A stretch of 64,000 nucleotides of DNA from Cupriavidus basilensis (GCF_000876015.1 NZ_BBQM01000027.1:51845-115844), one strand, 5' to 3'. Shown: positions 1 to 8,248, counted from the stretch's first letter. Program-made: numbers and translations. The notes: generated by a model not told the origin, from the sequence alone.

Positions 1-115
1 GCTGTGGCAGGAAGTGGCCGCCGACGTCAGCGGCCAGGCGCTGCCGTGCGGGCACTACATCCCGGAGGAAGCGCCGGCGCTGCTGCAGCAGGACATGCTC
101 GATTTCTTCCGCTGA
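1..115 (+). CDS. C-terminal fragment of an alpha/beta hydrolase (haloacetate dehalogenase-like)
   Basis: The reading frame is open from base 2 and ends at TGA 113-115, leaving 37 residues of a protein that starts before the window. The visible motif GHYIPEEAP followed by an amphipathic end (LLQQDMLDFF) is the usual C-terminus of alpha/beta hydrolases of the haloacetate/fluoroacetate dehalogenase and epoxide hydrolase group, where the His of this motif is the catalytic base. Substrate cannot be told from this piece. No terminator hairpin with a T-run is obvious directly after the stop. Confidence 0.6.
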   Translation, partial: LWQEVAADVSGQALPCGHYIPEEAPALLQQDMLDFFR

Positions 116-421
116 TTGTCCGGGCCGGCCCCGGCGCGACCAGGGTGGGCCGGAAACCGGCTTTTAAGCGGCGATGGAAATGTCTTCGCGGGTTTTTCCG
201 GATATTTGGCATTTTTCGGCATTGATAGCATTGCGCTCCGGTTGCGCGGCCCTTGCCGCGGGCCGGTGCGCCGTGCCCGTGTCATGGTCGGCGCCGCCGT
301 CGGGATCGCTCGGATCGGGACGGCGGCGCGGGAACGGCCGCGCTCCGTCCGCGAGGACGGGCGCGCCGCTCCGGCCGGGACGGCGCCAAACGGGGAATGA
401 GGCGGGTATCCAGGAGATAGC
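116..421. other. intergenic spacer ahead of tctC
   Basis: About 300 bases without a credible gene. The part from 181 to 235 is locally AT-richer (TTGGCA at 206-211 and nearby T-runs) and is the likeliest place for the promoter of the downstream gene, but no -35/-10 pair with good spacing could be assigned. Nothing else recognisable was seen. Confidence 0.5.
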
Positions 422-1408
422 ATGAAACGAGTTGCACAATTTGTCGCAGCCGCGCTGGCGGTGGGCGTGATGGGCACGCAGGCGGGCGCGCAGGCGCAGG
501 AATTCCCGGGCAGCAAGCCGGTCTCGGCCGTGGTGCCGTTCGCGGCGGGCGGCCCGACCGACAAGGTCGCGCGCGAGCTGGTGATGATCATGTCCAAGCA
601 CCTGGGCACCACGATGGTGATCGAGAACCTCGGCGGCGCCGGCGGCACCATCGGCGCCAAGAAGGTCGCCCAGTCCAAGAACGACGGCTACACCATCCTG
701 ATCCACCACATCGGCATGTCGACGGCGCCGGCGCTGTACCGCAACCTCGGCTTCGATCCGCTCAAGGACTTCGAGACCGTGGGCGAGATCGCCGACGTGC
801 CGATGGTGATGGTCGGCAACAAGAACCTGCCGCCGAACAACTTCAAGGACCTGCTGCCGTACATCAAGGCCAACGCCGCCAAGCTGTCGCTGGCCAACGC
901 CGGCATCGGCTCGGCCTCGCACCTGTGCGGACTGCTGTTCCAGAGCGCGATCCAGACCGAGCTGACCACGGTGCCCTACAAGGGCACGGCGCCGGCGCTG
1001 ACCGACATCCTGGGCGGGCAGGTCAACCTGATGTGCGACCAGACCACCAATATCGCCGGCCAGCTCAAGGCCGGTTCGCTCAAGCCCTACGCCGCCATGC
1101 AGAGCCGCCGCGTGGAAGCGTTCAAGGACATCCCGACCGCGGCCGAGCAGGGCCTGCCCGGCGTGGAAGTGAAGATCTGGCACGCCATGTACGCGCCCAA
1201 GGGCACGCCCAAGCCGGTGGTGGACAAGCTGTCCGCCGCGCTGCAGAAGGCCGTGACCGACCCCAACTTCCGCGCCAAGATGGCCGAGCTGGGCGCCGAG
1301 GCGGTGCCGGCCCAGCGCGCCACGCCGGATTCGCTCAAGACCTTCCTGACCGCCGAAATCGGCAAGTGGACGCCGGTCATCAAGAAGGCCGGGGTGTACG
1401 CCGACTGA
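422..1408 (+). CDS. TctC/Bug family periplasmic solute-binding protein
   Basis: 328-residue extracytoplasmic binding protein of the tripartite tricarboxylate transporter (Bug) family, which captures small carboxylates or related metabolites in the periplasm. An N-terminal signal peptide (basic MKR, hydrophobic stretch, cleavage near AQAQE, residues 1-25) is followed by the family hallmarks VVPFAAGGPTDKVAR, the GGAGGTIGA ligand loop and PYKGTAPALTDILGGQ. An AGGAGAT ribosome site lies just before ATG 422. No TctA/TctB membrane subunits are next to it; such orphan Bug genes are greatly expanded in Cupriavidus and Bordetella. The ligand is unknown. A strong terminator follows at 1432. Family call is firm, ligand open. 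Confidence 0.93.
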   Translation: MKRVAQFVAAALAVGVMGTQAGAQAQEFPGSKPVSAVVPFAAGGPTDKVARELVMIMSKHLGTTMVIENLGGAGGTIGAKKVAQSKNDGYTILIHHIGMSTAPALYRNLGFDPLKDFETVGEIADVPMVMVGNKNLPPNNFKDLLPYIKANAAKLSLANAGIGSASHLCGLLFQSAIQTELTTVPYKGTAPALTDILGGQVNLMCDQTTNIAGQLKAGSLKPYAAMQSRRVEAFKDIPTAAEQGLPGVEVKIWHAMYAPKGTPKPVVDKLSAALQKAVTDPNFRAKMAELGAEAVPAQRATPDSLKTFLTAEIGKWTPVIKKAGVYAD

Positions 1409-1431
1409 GCCTCCGGCCAGCCGGAATGAAG

Positions 1432-1461
1432 AAAAGGCCACGCGCGACGCGTGGCCTTTTT
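1432..1461 (+). terminator. rho-independent terminator after tctC
   Basis: Perfect 13-bp inverted repeat (arms 1432-1444 and 1448-1460, AAAAGGCCACGCG and its complement) with a 3-nt CGA loop, the right arm ending in a run of five T. It separates tctC from hslVU. Confidence 0.9.
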
Positions 1462-1467
1462 GCTTTT

Positions 1468-1511
1468 GCGCCGCTTCTGCGCCGTTTCTGCACCGCTCTT
1501 GCGCCGTTCCC
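1468..1511. repeat. 11-bp tandem repeat, four degenerate copies
   Basis: Units at 1468-1478, 1479-1489, 1490-1500 and 1501-1511 follow the pattern GCGCCGYTTCT with one to three changes each. The array lies in the spacer between the tctC terminator and hslV. Confidence 0.6.
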
Positions 1512-1708
1512 GCGCGGCCGGCCGGCATCCCGCCGAGTCTGCCAGGCTGGCCCGTTGGCGGCCCGGCCTGTCCGCTGCGCCGCGCGGCGCTCGTCTATAT
1601 TGGTCTGGTGCCGCCGTCCGGCAGCCGGTCGGGGCGTCACCGCCGCGGCCCTTGAATTCGTTGCTACCGTCGCCAAGTAGCCCCCAGACATATTCTCGCG
1701 AAGGCATC

Positions 1709-2245
1709 ATGGAACAGTATCACGGCACTACCATCGTCAGCGTGCGGCGCGGCAACCAGGTTGCGCTCGGCGGTGACGGTCAGGTCACTCTCGGCAATGT
1801 CGTCATGAAGGGCACGGCGCGCAAGGTGCGCCGCATCTATAACGGCAAGGTCCTGGTCGGCTTCGCCGGCAGCACGGCCGACGCATTCTCGCTGCTCGAC
1901 CGCTTCGAGGCCAAGCTGGAGAAATACCAGGGCAACCTGACCCGCGCCGCCGTCGACCTCGCCAAGGACTGGCGCTCGGACCGCGCGCTGCGCCGGCTCG
2001 AAGCCATGCTCATCACCGCGGACCGCGACACCACGCTGGTCATCACCGGCAACGGCGACGTGCTCGACCCCGAAGGCGGCATCGCCGCGATCGGCTCGGG
2101 TGGCGTCTACGCCCAGTCGGCGGCCAAGGCCCTGGTGGAGAACACCGACCTCGGGCCCAGGGACATCGTGGAAAAGTCGCTCGGCATCGCCGGCGAGCTC
2201 TGCATCTACACCAACACCAACTTCGTCATCGAGACGCTGGAATAA
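1709..2245 (+). CDS. hslV: ATP-dependent protease subunit HslV
   Basis: 178-residue peptidase subunit of the HslVU (ClpQY) heat-shock protease, which forms a double hexamer in the cytoplasm and degrades unfolded proteins fed in by HslU. The sequence matches HslV end to end (TTIVSVRRG, GGDGQVTLGN, KVLVGFAGSTADAF, ITGNGDV, IAAIGSGGVYAQ, CIYTN). The catalytic N-terminal threonine should be Thr7, so the six residues before it (MEQYHG) must be removed; in E. coli only Met is removed. ATG 1709 gives the known betaproteobacterial start. hslU follows 66 bp downstream and the two are presumably one operon. No sigma-32 promoter with proper spacing could be found. Confidence 0.98.
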   Translation: MEQYHGTTIVSVRRGNQVALGGDGQVTLGNVVMKGTARKVRRIYNGKVLVGFAGSTADAFSLLDRFEAKLEKYQGNLTRAAVDLAKDWRSDRALRRLEAMLITADRDTTLVITGNGDVLDPEGGIAAIGSGGVYAQSAAKALVENTDLGPRDIVEKSLGIAGELCIYTNTNFVIETLE

Positions 2246-2311
2246 GCGTCGGCCGGCCCCCGCGCCGCCGCCGGCGCGAGGCCTGCGCGTCTCCTTTCTT
2301 GAACGGATACC

Positions 2312-3643
2312 ATGCCGCATACCATGACCCCGTCGGAAATCGTTTCCGAACTCGACAAGCACATCATCGGCCAGAACAAGGCCAAGAAGGCGGTGGCCGT
2401 CGCGCTGCGCAACCGCTGGCGCCGCCAGCAGGTGGAAGAACCCCTGCGCCAGGAAATCACCCCGAAGAACATCCTCATGATCGGGCCGACCGGCGTCGGC
2501 AAGACCGAGATCGCGCGCCGCCTGGCCAAGCTGGCCGACGCGCCTTTCATCAAGATCGAGGCGACCAAGTTCACGGAAGTGGGCTACGTCGGCCGCGACG
2601 TGGACACCATTGTGCGCGATCTCGCCGAGATGGCGGTCAAGCAGGCGCGCGAGTCCGAGATGAAGAAGGTGCGCACCAAGGCCGAGGAAGCCGCCGAGGA
2701 CCGCCTGCTCGACGTGCTGCTGCCGCCGCCGCGCGATATCGGCTTCAACCAGCCCGAGGAAAAGGATTCCAACACCCGCCAGGTGTTCCGCAAGAAGCTG
2801 CGCGAAGGCCAGCTCGACGACAAGGAAATCGAGCTCGAGGTCTCCGCCGGCACGCCCAGCATGGACATCATGGGCCCGCCGGGCATGGAAGACATGACCG
2901 AGCAGATCCGCACCATGTTCGCGGGCCTGGGCCAGGGCAAGAAGGCGCGCCGCAAGATGAAGGTGGCCGAAGCGTTCAAGCTGCTGATCGACGAGGAAGC
3001 CGCCAAGCTGCTCAACGACGAGGAGCTCAAGCACAAGGCGGTGGCCAACGTGGAGCAGAACGGCATCGTGTTCCTCGACGAGATCGACAAGATCGCCAGC
3101 CGCAGCGAAGTGGGCGGCGGAGAAGTGTCGCGCCAGGGCGTGCAGCGCGACCTGCTGCCGCTGGTCGAGGGCACCACGGTGAACACCAAGTACGGCATGA
3201 TCAAGACCGATCACATCCTGTTCATCGCCTCCGGCGCGTTCCACCTGTCCAAGCCGAGCGACCTGATCCCGGAACTGCAGGGCCGCTTCCCGATCCGCGT
3301 CGAGCTGGAGTCGCTGTCGGTGTCCGACTTCGAAGCCATCCTGACGCAGACCGACGCCAGCCTGACCAAGCAGTACCAGGCGCTGCTCGGCACCGAGCAG
3401 GTCCAGCTCGTGTTCGCGCCGGACGGCATCCGCCGCCTCGCGGAGATCGCGTTCTCGGTCAACGAGAAGGTCGAGAACATCGGCGCGCGCCGCCTGTACA
3501 CGGTGATGGAGCGGCTGCTGGAGGACCTGTCCTTCCACGCCGCCAAGTCGTCGGGCGAGACCGTCACCATCGACGCCGCCTATGTCGATGAGCGGCTCGG
3601 CGACCTCGCCGGCAACGAGGACCTGTCGCGCTACGTGCTGTAA
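2312..3643 (+). CDS. hslU: HslU, ATPase subunit of HslVU protease
   Basis: 443-residue AAA+ unfoldase that recognises, unfolds and threads substrates into HslV. Walker A is GPTGVGKT (residues 58-65), the substrate-gripping pore loop is GYVG (91-94), Walker B is IVFLDEID (about 250-260) and the sensor-2 region GARRLYTVMERLLE lies near the end. The C-terminus ends in the hydrophobic RYVL tail that inserts into HslV pockets. The variable I-domain between the Walker motifs includes a Met/Gly/Pro-rich stretch (MDIMGPPGMED). Length is exactly that of the family. ATG 2312 is preferred; an in-frame ATG four codons later is possible. A perfect hairpin at 3668 ends the operon. Confidence 0.98.
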   Translation: MPHTMTPSEIVSELDKHIIGQNKAKKAVAVALRNRWRRQQVEEPLRQEITPKNILMIGPTGVGKTEIARRLAKLADAPFIKIEATKFTEVGYVGRDVDTIVRDLAEMAVKQARESEMKKVRTKAEEAAEDRLLDVLLPPPRDIGFNQPEEKDSNTRQVFRKKLREGQLDDKEIELEVSAGTPSMDIMGPPGMEDMTEQIRTMFAGLGQGKKARRKMKVAEAFKLLIDEEAAKLLNDEELKHKAVANVEQNGIVFLDEIDKIASRSEVGGGEVSRQGVQRDLLPLVEGTTVNTKYGMIKTDHILFIASGAFHLSKPSDLIPELQGRFPIRVELESLSVSDFEAILTQTDASLTKQYQALLGTEQVQLVFAPDGIRRLAEIAFSVNEKVENIGARRLYTVMERLLEDLSFHAAKSSGETVTIDAAYVDERLGDLAGNEDLSRYVL

Positions 3644-3667
3644 GCCGCCGCCCCGGCAGCCAGCCCC

Positions 3668-3704
3668 GATCGCCCCGCGTGGACACGCTCCACGCGGGGC
3701 GATC
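3668..3704. terminator. terminator-like 15-bp perfect hairpin after hslU
   Basis: Arms 3668-3682 and 3690-3704 (GATCGCCCCGCGTGG and its complement) enclose a 7-nt loop. There is only a weak T-stretch (ATTT near 3708-3711), so it may be a weak or factor-assisted terminator. Confidence 0.6.
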
Positions 3705-3877
3705 CGCATTTGGGGCCTGCCTATGCCAACTGTGGGAATCGTCTGACGCGGCTTTCGGAGCCGCACGCCTGCTTGCGCGCGGGCTTGCTGCGTAACCTGT
3801 TCATACGGTGTGGGCCAGAGCGGACCGCAGGCCGGAGCCGCCATCCACGCCATGCCGTCACTGAAAAGGAGCATGAC

Positions 3878-4456
3878 ATGATGAAGAAATGGCTGATTGC
3901 CACAGCGTGTTCGATGATGATCGCCGCCCCCGCCGGTCATGCGCTGGCCCAGGGCGCGCCGGGATCCAAGGCGGACTATGACGCCGCCGTGAAGACGGCC
4001 AACGCCGGCTACAAGGCCGCGCGGGCCCGCTGCGACAGCCTCAAGGACAACGCCCGGGACGTGTGCGTGAAGGAGGCCAGGCGCGACCAGGACGTGGCCA
4101 AGGCCAACGCCGAAGCCACCCGGGACGGCACCGCGAAGGCCCGCGCCAAGGCCGAGAAGGTCAAGGCCGACGCCGACTACGACGTCGCCAGGGAAAAGTG
4201 CGACGACCGCAAGGGCAACGACAAGGACGTGTGCGTGAAGGAAGCCAAGGCCGCCCACGAGCAGGCGCTCGGCGCGGCCAAGGTCGACAAGGCCGCCGCC
4301 ACCGGCACCAGTACCGACGTGGCCGAGGCGCGCCGCGACGCCAGGAAGGACACCGTCGACGCCAGCTACAAGGCCGACAAGGAAAAGTGCGACGCGCTGT
4401 CCGGCGACGCCAAGGACAAGTGCCAGGCCAACGTGCAGGCCAGGTACGCCAAGTAA
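3878..4456 (+). CDS. secreted protein with repeated Cys-pair motif, function unknown
   Basis: 192 residues. A clear signal peptide (MMKKWL, hydrophobic core, cleavage after HALA near residue 24) predicts a periplasmic location. The mature part is Lys/Ala/Asp-rich and probably helical, with three copies of a motif in which two cysteines are separated by about 11 residues: CDSLKDNARDVC, CDDRKGNDKDVC and CDALSGDAKDKC, the first two followed by VKEA. This looks like a repeated alpha-hairpin closed by a disulfide. ATG 3878 (doublet ATGATG) follows an AAAAGGA ribosome site. It sits before a CsbD-family gene, so a stress role is plausible. Similar proteins are annotated as hypothetical in Cupriavidus/Ralstonia as far as I recall. 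Confidence 0.85.
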   Translation: MMKKWLIATACSMMIAAPAGHALAQGAPGSKADYDAAVKTANAGYKAARARCDSLKDNARDVCVKEARRDQDVAKANAEATRDGTAKARAKAEKVKADADYDVAREKCDDRKGNDKDVCVKEAKAAHEQALGAAKVDKAAATGTSTDVAEARRDARKDTVDASYKADKEKCDALSGDAKDKCQANVQARYAK

Positions 4457-4458
4457 CC

Positions 4459-4506
4459 TGAAACCAGCGCTGAAACCGGCGCCGAAACCAGCACCGAAAC
4501 CCGCAG
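4459..4506. repeat. 12-bp tandem repeat, four copies
   Basis: Units 4459-4470, 4471-4482, 4483-4494 and 4495-4506 share the pattern YGAAACCRGCRC. The array begins 2 bp after the stop of the Cys-repeat gene and lies in the spacer before csbD-like. Confidence 0.75.
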
Positions 4507-4570
4507 CAACCGGGCCGGCCAGCCGCGCCGCGGCGCCCCCGTCCACCGCAATCTCGACCAAGGAGCAACC

Positions 4571-4774
4571 ATGAACTGGGATCAGATCGAAGGCAAGTGG
4601 GATCAGGCCAAGGGCAAGATCAAGGAGAAGTGGGGCCAGCTCACCGACGACGACCTCACGCAGATCCAGGGCAAGCGCGACCAGCTTGCCGGCCGCATCC
4701 AGGAACGGTACGGCTATACCAAGGAACGTGTCGAGGATGAAATGAAAGCGTGGGAGCGTGACACGCGCTGGTAA
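4571..4774 (+). CDS. CsbD-family stress protein
   Basis: 67-residue soluble protein. The sequence MNWDQIEGKWDQAKGKIKEKWGQL, then DDLTQIQGKRDQLAGRIQERYG, is the complete CsbD-like family signature. Members are small, hydrophilic and induced by general stress in many bacteria; their molecular activity is unknown. A ribosome site (AAGGAG) lies a few bases before ATG 4571. Its association with the preceding secreted Cys-repeat gene and the following small membrane protein suggests an envelope/general-stress cluster, which is inference only. Confidence 0.95.
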   Translation: MNWDQIEGKWDQAKGKIKEKWGQLTDDDLTQIQGKRDQLAGRIQERYGYTKERVEDEMKAWERDTRW

Positions 4775-5031
4775 GGACCGTAAGCATTGGTAAGCGCGCT
4801 GGCAAGCGCTGCCGTGCGATGACAAAGTGGCGGCCGGCTCTCCCCCCTGGGGAGCCGGCTTGCCGCTCTCACCAGCCATCCGCGCCGCGCTCCGGCCGGC
4901 GGGAACTTGACGGTGCAGCGGCGCAGGTCATCTCCACGGCCCCGCGGCGGGTCGTTCCACGGAGGCTGCCGGCCATGCCGCCGGCGGCCTTCATGACAAC
5001 AACCGCAAACCGATCAGGCAGGAGGACCGAA

Positions 5032-5388
5032 ATGAAACGCGAGCTGCTGTCCTATTTCGCCGTGCTTGGCGGCATGGCCGCCGCCACCCTGTTCCTGTGC
5101 GCGCGCCCCGATGTCGCGCCGCATGCGGCGCTGGCCACGCCCGCCGCGATCCGCGCCGCCGCCGACACACACACCGGCACGCGCACCGACACAACACGCA
5201 CTGAAACGCGCACCGAGACACAAGCCGGCACGCGCGCCGACGCCGTGCCGCCCGCCGCCGAACTGGCGGTCGAGGCCGGCGACCTCGGCTCGCGCGCCGA
5301 CCGCCATGCCAGCGACGCGCTGCGCGTGGCGCAGCAGCCGGTGCGGGAAGACGATCTCGACTGGGACTACGTCCAGCTGCGGCTCTGA
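5032..5388 (+). CDS. small membrane-anchored or secreted protein with Thr/Arg-rich repeat
   Basis: 118 residues, not recognised. ATG 5032 is chosen because GGAGG sits 7 nt before it and gives an N-terminal hydrophobic helix (about residues 8-24, LSYFAVLGGMAAATLFL) fit for a signal anchor. It is followed by a low-complexity region with a Thr at almost every second position (DTHTGTRTD, TRTETRTET), then an acidic C-terminus ending DWDYVQLRL. Upstream in-frame extension to 4819 is possible but lacks a ribosome site. The gene converges on regA, whose stop is 45 bp away. Codon use is as GC-rich as its neighbours. Expression is likely but unproven. Confidence 0.6.
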   Translation: MKRELLSYFAVLGGMAAATLFLCARPDVAPHAALATPAAIRAAADTHTGTRTDTTRTETRTETQAGTRADAVPPAAELAVEAGDLGSRADRHASDALRVAQQPVREDDLDWDYVQLRL

Positions 5389-5432
5389 CGATGCCGCGCG
5401 CGGCCCGCGCGCCGCGCTAGCGCATCAGCGCG

Positions 5433-6053
5433 CTAGCGCGAGACCGGCCGCTTGCCCAGCTTGCGCTGCAGCGTGCGCCGGTGCATGTTGAGCGCGCGCG
5501 CGGTGGCCGAGATATTGCCGTCGTGCTCGGCCAGCACGCGCTGGATGTGTTCCCACTCCAGGCGCGCCACCGACAGCGGCACCGGCTCTTCCATCGCGGC
5601 TTCGGCCGCGTCTTCCGATACCCCCGCCATCAGCGCGGTCAGGATCGAATCCACATTGGCCGGCTTGGCCAGGTACTCGTCGGCGCCATGCTTGACCGCC
5701 GCCACCGCGGTGGCGATGCTGGCGTAGCCGGTCAGCACCAGGATGCGCGCGTCCGGCAGGGCCGCGCGCAGCGGCCCGACCAGGTGCAGGCCGGATTCCG
5801 CCGGCGCGGTGCTGCCGGCCTCGGGCGGCGCGCTCAGGTGCAGGTCCAGCGTGATGTAGGCGAACGGCGTCTGCGCGGCCAGCGCGAGCGCCTGCGCGCC
5901 GGTGTGCGCGATCTGCACCGCGTAGCCGCGGCGCGTGAGCGCGCGCGCCAGCGCGCCGGCGAACACGGCATCGTCGTCGATGACCAGGAAGGGGCCGGCA
6001 TCGCCGGTGCCGGGCTGCTGCGTGGCGGCGGGGTCGTGGGAGGCGTCGGTCAT
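5433..6053 (-). CDS. regA: RegA/ActR/PrrA-type redox response regulator
   Basis: 206-residue DNA-binding response regulator. The receiver domain has the acidic triad (DDD, residues 26-28), phospho-acceptor Asp70 in ITLDLHL, the LTGY switch and the Lys of AKP. The C-terminal Fis-like helix-turn-helix (HDGNISATARALNMHRRTLQRKL) is nearly invariant across the RegA/ActR/PrrA family, which controls respiration, carbon fixation and anaerobic metabolism. About ten extra residues (SAPPEAGSTAPAE) are inserted just after the phospho-Asp loop, making this protein longer than the usual about 180 residues. The start ATG overlaps the regB stop as ATGA, so the two are translationally coupled. Confidence 0.93.
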   Translation of the reverse strand: MTDASHDPAATQQPGTGDAGPFLVIDDDAVFAGALARALTRRGYAVQIAHTGAQALALAAQTPFAYITLDLHLSAPPEAGSTAPAESGLHLVGPLRAALPDARILVLTGYASIATAVAAVKHGADEYLAKPANVDSILTALMAGVSEDAAEAAMEEPVPLSVARLEWEHIQRVLAEHDGNISATARALNMHRRTLQRKLGKRPVSR

Positions 6054-7501
6054 GGCTGGCTCGTTGTCGTGGGTGCGGCCGTGGATGGGGCCGGGGGTGA
6101 GGCAATCGGTTGCGCTTCGGGCGGCGCGGCGGCAGGCTCGGGCAGGTGCAGCTCGGCCACGGTGCCGCCTTCGTGGTGGTCGTGCCAGGCCAGCCATCCG
6201 CCCATCTGCAGCGCGGCGCTCTGCGCCAGGTAGGCGCCGATGCCCTGGCCGCCGTGCATGCTACTCATGGGCGCCTCGCCGAGCCGCGCGCGCTGCGCCG
6301 GCGGGATGCCGAGGCCGCGGTCGGTGACGCGGAAGGTCAGCGTGGGCTGGCCCTCCTGCTTGTCGAGCACGATGGCCAGGCGCAGCGGCACCTGCGCGTG
6401 GCCGGCGGCGAGCTGGCTGCGCGCGGCGTTGTCGAGCAGGATGGTCAGGATCTGGCCCACGCGCGCGGCCTCCACCGGCAGCGCGGCGGCCTCGCCGATG
6501 GCGCTGGCTTCCAGGCGCGCATGCGGGTGGCGCAACTGCCAGCGCTCGACGAAGCCGTCCAGCCAGGCGTCCACGCGCTGCGGCGCGGCGGTCTGGTGGT
6601 CGTCGCGCAGGCGCGCCAGGATCGACTTGCACAGGTCGAGCTGCTGCTCCACGGTCTGCAGGTCGGGCAGGTAGGCGTTGACCGGGGTGGCGCCCAGGCG
6701 CGCGTCGGCGGCATCGGCGCGCAGCTCGCCCGCGATCACCGCGAGCGTGGCCAGCGGCGTGCCGATCTCGTGCGCCACGGCGGCGGCCTGGTCGTTGAGC
6801 GCCTCGATGCGCGCGTCGCGCAGCAACTGCTCGCGCGCGAGGTTGAGCTCGGCGTCGCGCTGGCGCAGCACGTTGGACAGGCGCGCCACGAACACCGCGA
6901 TCATGGTGGCGCTGACGACGAAGTTCAGCCACATGCCGGCGAGGTGGTAGGTGATGGCGTTGTCCGGGTTGTGCAGGTTCAGCGGCACGTACTCGATCAG
7001 CATCACGCTGTAGCAGGCCATCGCGTAGAAGGCCAGCACCACCACGAGGCGCCACGGCAGCACCGCCCCGGCGATGGCCAGGCCGGGTAGGTAGAACGAG
7101 ACGAACGGGTTGGTCGCGCCGCCGGTGAAGAACAGCGCGGCCGACAGCGCGGTCAGGTCGACCAGCAGCTGGCCCATCAGCTCGGCGTCGCTGGGCCGCG
7201 CGCCGCGCCCGCGCTGGTGGCGCAGGCGCAGCCCGGTCAGCAGGTTGAACAGCGTCTGCAGCGTGAGGATGGCCAGCAGCGGACTGTAGGGCAGGATCAC
7301 GCCGGCCACCGCCTCGCACGACACCAGCAGCAGCGCCTGCCCGCCGAGCAGCGCCCAGCGCAGCCAGAACAGGCGGCGCAGGCTCACCAGGTTGTGGCGC
7401 AGCGGGCCGGTGCGGGCGGAGGTCGCCGCGGCGGCAGCGGCAGCGGCGGACGCGGCGGCGGGAGAGGCCGGGCCGGGCGGCACGGCGGAGGAGGTATCCA
7501 T
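6050..7501 (-). CDS. regB: RegB/PrrB-type redox sensor histidine kinase
   Basis: 483-residue inner-membrane sensor kinase. An Ala-rich N-terminal tail precedes about six transmembrane helices (residues 42-210). The ubiquinone-sensing motif GGATNPF (127-133) lies in the membrane region, as in RegB. The H-box AVAHEIGTPLATL places the phospho-His at 244, and a cysteine at 291 (LDLCKSILARL) is at the position expected for the redox-active Cys of RegB. An ATPase domain with DNAA (N-box), GLGIP and GGQGIGAYL follows. It pairs with regA by an ATGA overlap. The pair probably senses the quinone pool; targets are inferred from family knowledge. Confidence 0.93.
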   Translation of the reverse strand: MDTSSAVPPGPASPAAASAAAAAAAATSARTGPLRHNLVSLRRLFWLRWALLGGQALLLVSCEAVAGVILPYSPLLAILTLQTLFNLLTGLRLRHQRGRGARPSDAELMGQLLVDLTALSAALFFTGGATNPFVSFYLPGLAIAGAVLPWRLVVVLAFYAMACYSVMLIEYVPLNLHNPDNAITYHLAGMWLNFVVSATMIAVFVARLSNVLRQRDAELNLAREQLLRDARIEALNDQAAAVAHEIGTPLATLAVIAGELRADAADARLGATPVNAYLPDLQTVEQQLDLCKSILARLRDDHQTAAPQRVDAWLDGFVERWQLRHPHARLEASAIGEAAALPVEAARVGQILTILLDNAARSQLAAGHAQVPLRLAIVLDKQEGQPTLTFRVTDRGLGIPPAQRARLGEAPMSSMHGGQGIGAYLAQSAALQMGGWLAWHDHHEGGTVAELHLPEPAAAPPEAQPIASPPAPSTAAPTTTSQP

Positions 7502-7539
7502 GCCGCGAGTTTAACAATGGCGCGGCGCGGGCCCGCATT

Positions 7540-7558
7540 ATGCGACACCGTGCCGCAT
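7540..7558. promoter_or_regulatory. candidate RegA binding site between regB and the copper chaperone gene
   Basis: The 19-bp element ATGCGACACCGTGCCGCAT has 5-bp perfect arms and matches the RegA/PrrA-type pattern GCGNC-N5-GNCGC (7542-7556). It sits 39 bp upstream of the regB start and 124 bp upstream of the divergent PCuAC gene, a fitting place for autoregulation. Family consensus is from memory; binding is not shown. Confidence 0.5.
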
Positions 7559-7681
7559 TGGCCACCCCGCGGCGCGCTGCCAGACTGGTTCGTTGACTGC
7601 CGGCGCCGGCCACGCCGCCCGCGCCGGCATGGTCTAATGGCGCCTTTGCGACGCAAGTGAAGTTCAGTGGAGAAGATTCCC

Positions 7682-8170
7682 ATGCAAGCCAGATTCCTCG
7701 CCGCCCTGCCCGCCGCCGCCGCTGCCGTGCTGGCCGCGCTCTGTTCGGGCGCGGCCTTCGCGCAGGTCGACGTCAGCAACGCCTGGGCCCGCGGCACCGT
7801 GCCGGCGCAGACCGCGACCGGCGTGTTCATGACCCTGCACGCGCACGAGACGGCCAAACTGGTCGGCGTGAGCACGCCCGCCGCGGCCACCGCCGAGGTC
7901 CATGAAATGAAGATGGACGGCAACGTCATGCGCATGCGCGCGGTCGGCGCGCTGGACCTGCCGCGCATGCAGGACGTGGAGCTCAAGCCGGGCGGCTACC
8001 ACGTGATGCTGATGGGCCTCAAGGCGCCGCTCAAGAAGGGCGACACCGTGCCGCTGACGCTCAGGATCGAGCAGGGCGGCAAGGTGATCGAGGAGAAGGT
8101 GGACGCCGAGGTGCGCGACCTCGGGGCCGGCGCGCCCGCGGCCGGCGCGCACGGCGACCACAAGCACTGA
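7682..8170 (+). CDS. PCu(A)C-type periplasmic copper chaperone
   Basis: 162-residue protein of the PCuAC family, which carries Cu(I) in the periplasm and delivers it to the CuA centre of cytochrome c oxidase. A signal peptide (residues 1-27, ending GAAFA) precedes the beta-barrel domain. The copper ligands are seen as HEM followed by further Met residues, then YHVMLMG about 30 residues later, the usual His/Met set. A His-rich tail (HGDHKH) may add a second metal site. ATG 7682 has GGAG about 10 nt upstream. It is divergent from regBA, a redox regulator of respiratory chains, so common control is attractive. No partner Sco gene is adjacent. Confidence 0.93.
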   Translation: MQARFLAALPAAAAAVLAALCSGAAFAQVDVSNAWARGTVPAQTATGVFMTLHAHETAKLVGVSTPAAATAEVHEMKMDGNVMRMRAVGALDLPRMQDVELKPGGYHVMLMGLKAPLKKGDTVPLTLRIEQGGKVIEEKVDAEVRDLGAGAPAAGAHGDHKH

Positions 8171-8210
8171 AATTGAAGTCCCGGCTCCGGCCGGCGGTTC
8201 CGCGCTCCGG

Positions 8211-8242
8211 CGGTCCGGTCAGCGGTTCGGTCAGCGGTCCGG
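8211..8242. repeat. 12-bp tandem repeat, 2.7 copies
   Basis: CGGTCCGGTCAG (8211-8222), CGGTTCGGTCAG (8223-8234) and a partial CGGTCCGG (8235-8242) fill the short spacer between the convergent copper chaperone and LysR genes. Confidence 0.6.
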
Positions 8243-8248
8243 CGCGGC

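Noticed and set aside
1651..1690. Sigma-32 promoter before hslV (CTTGAAT and CCCCCAGA)
   Set aside because: Both half-sites look right but are about 24 bp apart, too far for sigma-32 (about 13-17).
1664..4879. Very long antisense open frame opposite hslVU and its neighbours (over 1000 codons)
   Set aside because: High GC leaves few stops in the antisense frames. The frame is out of register with codon bias, its translation is Leu/Val/His/Arg-rich without any family, and it lies opposite clear genes.
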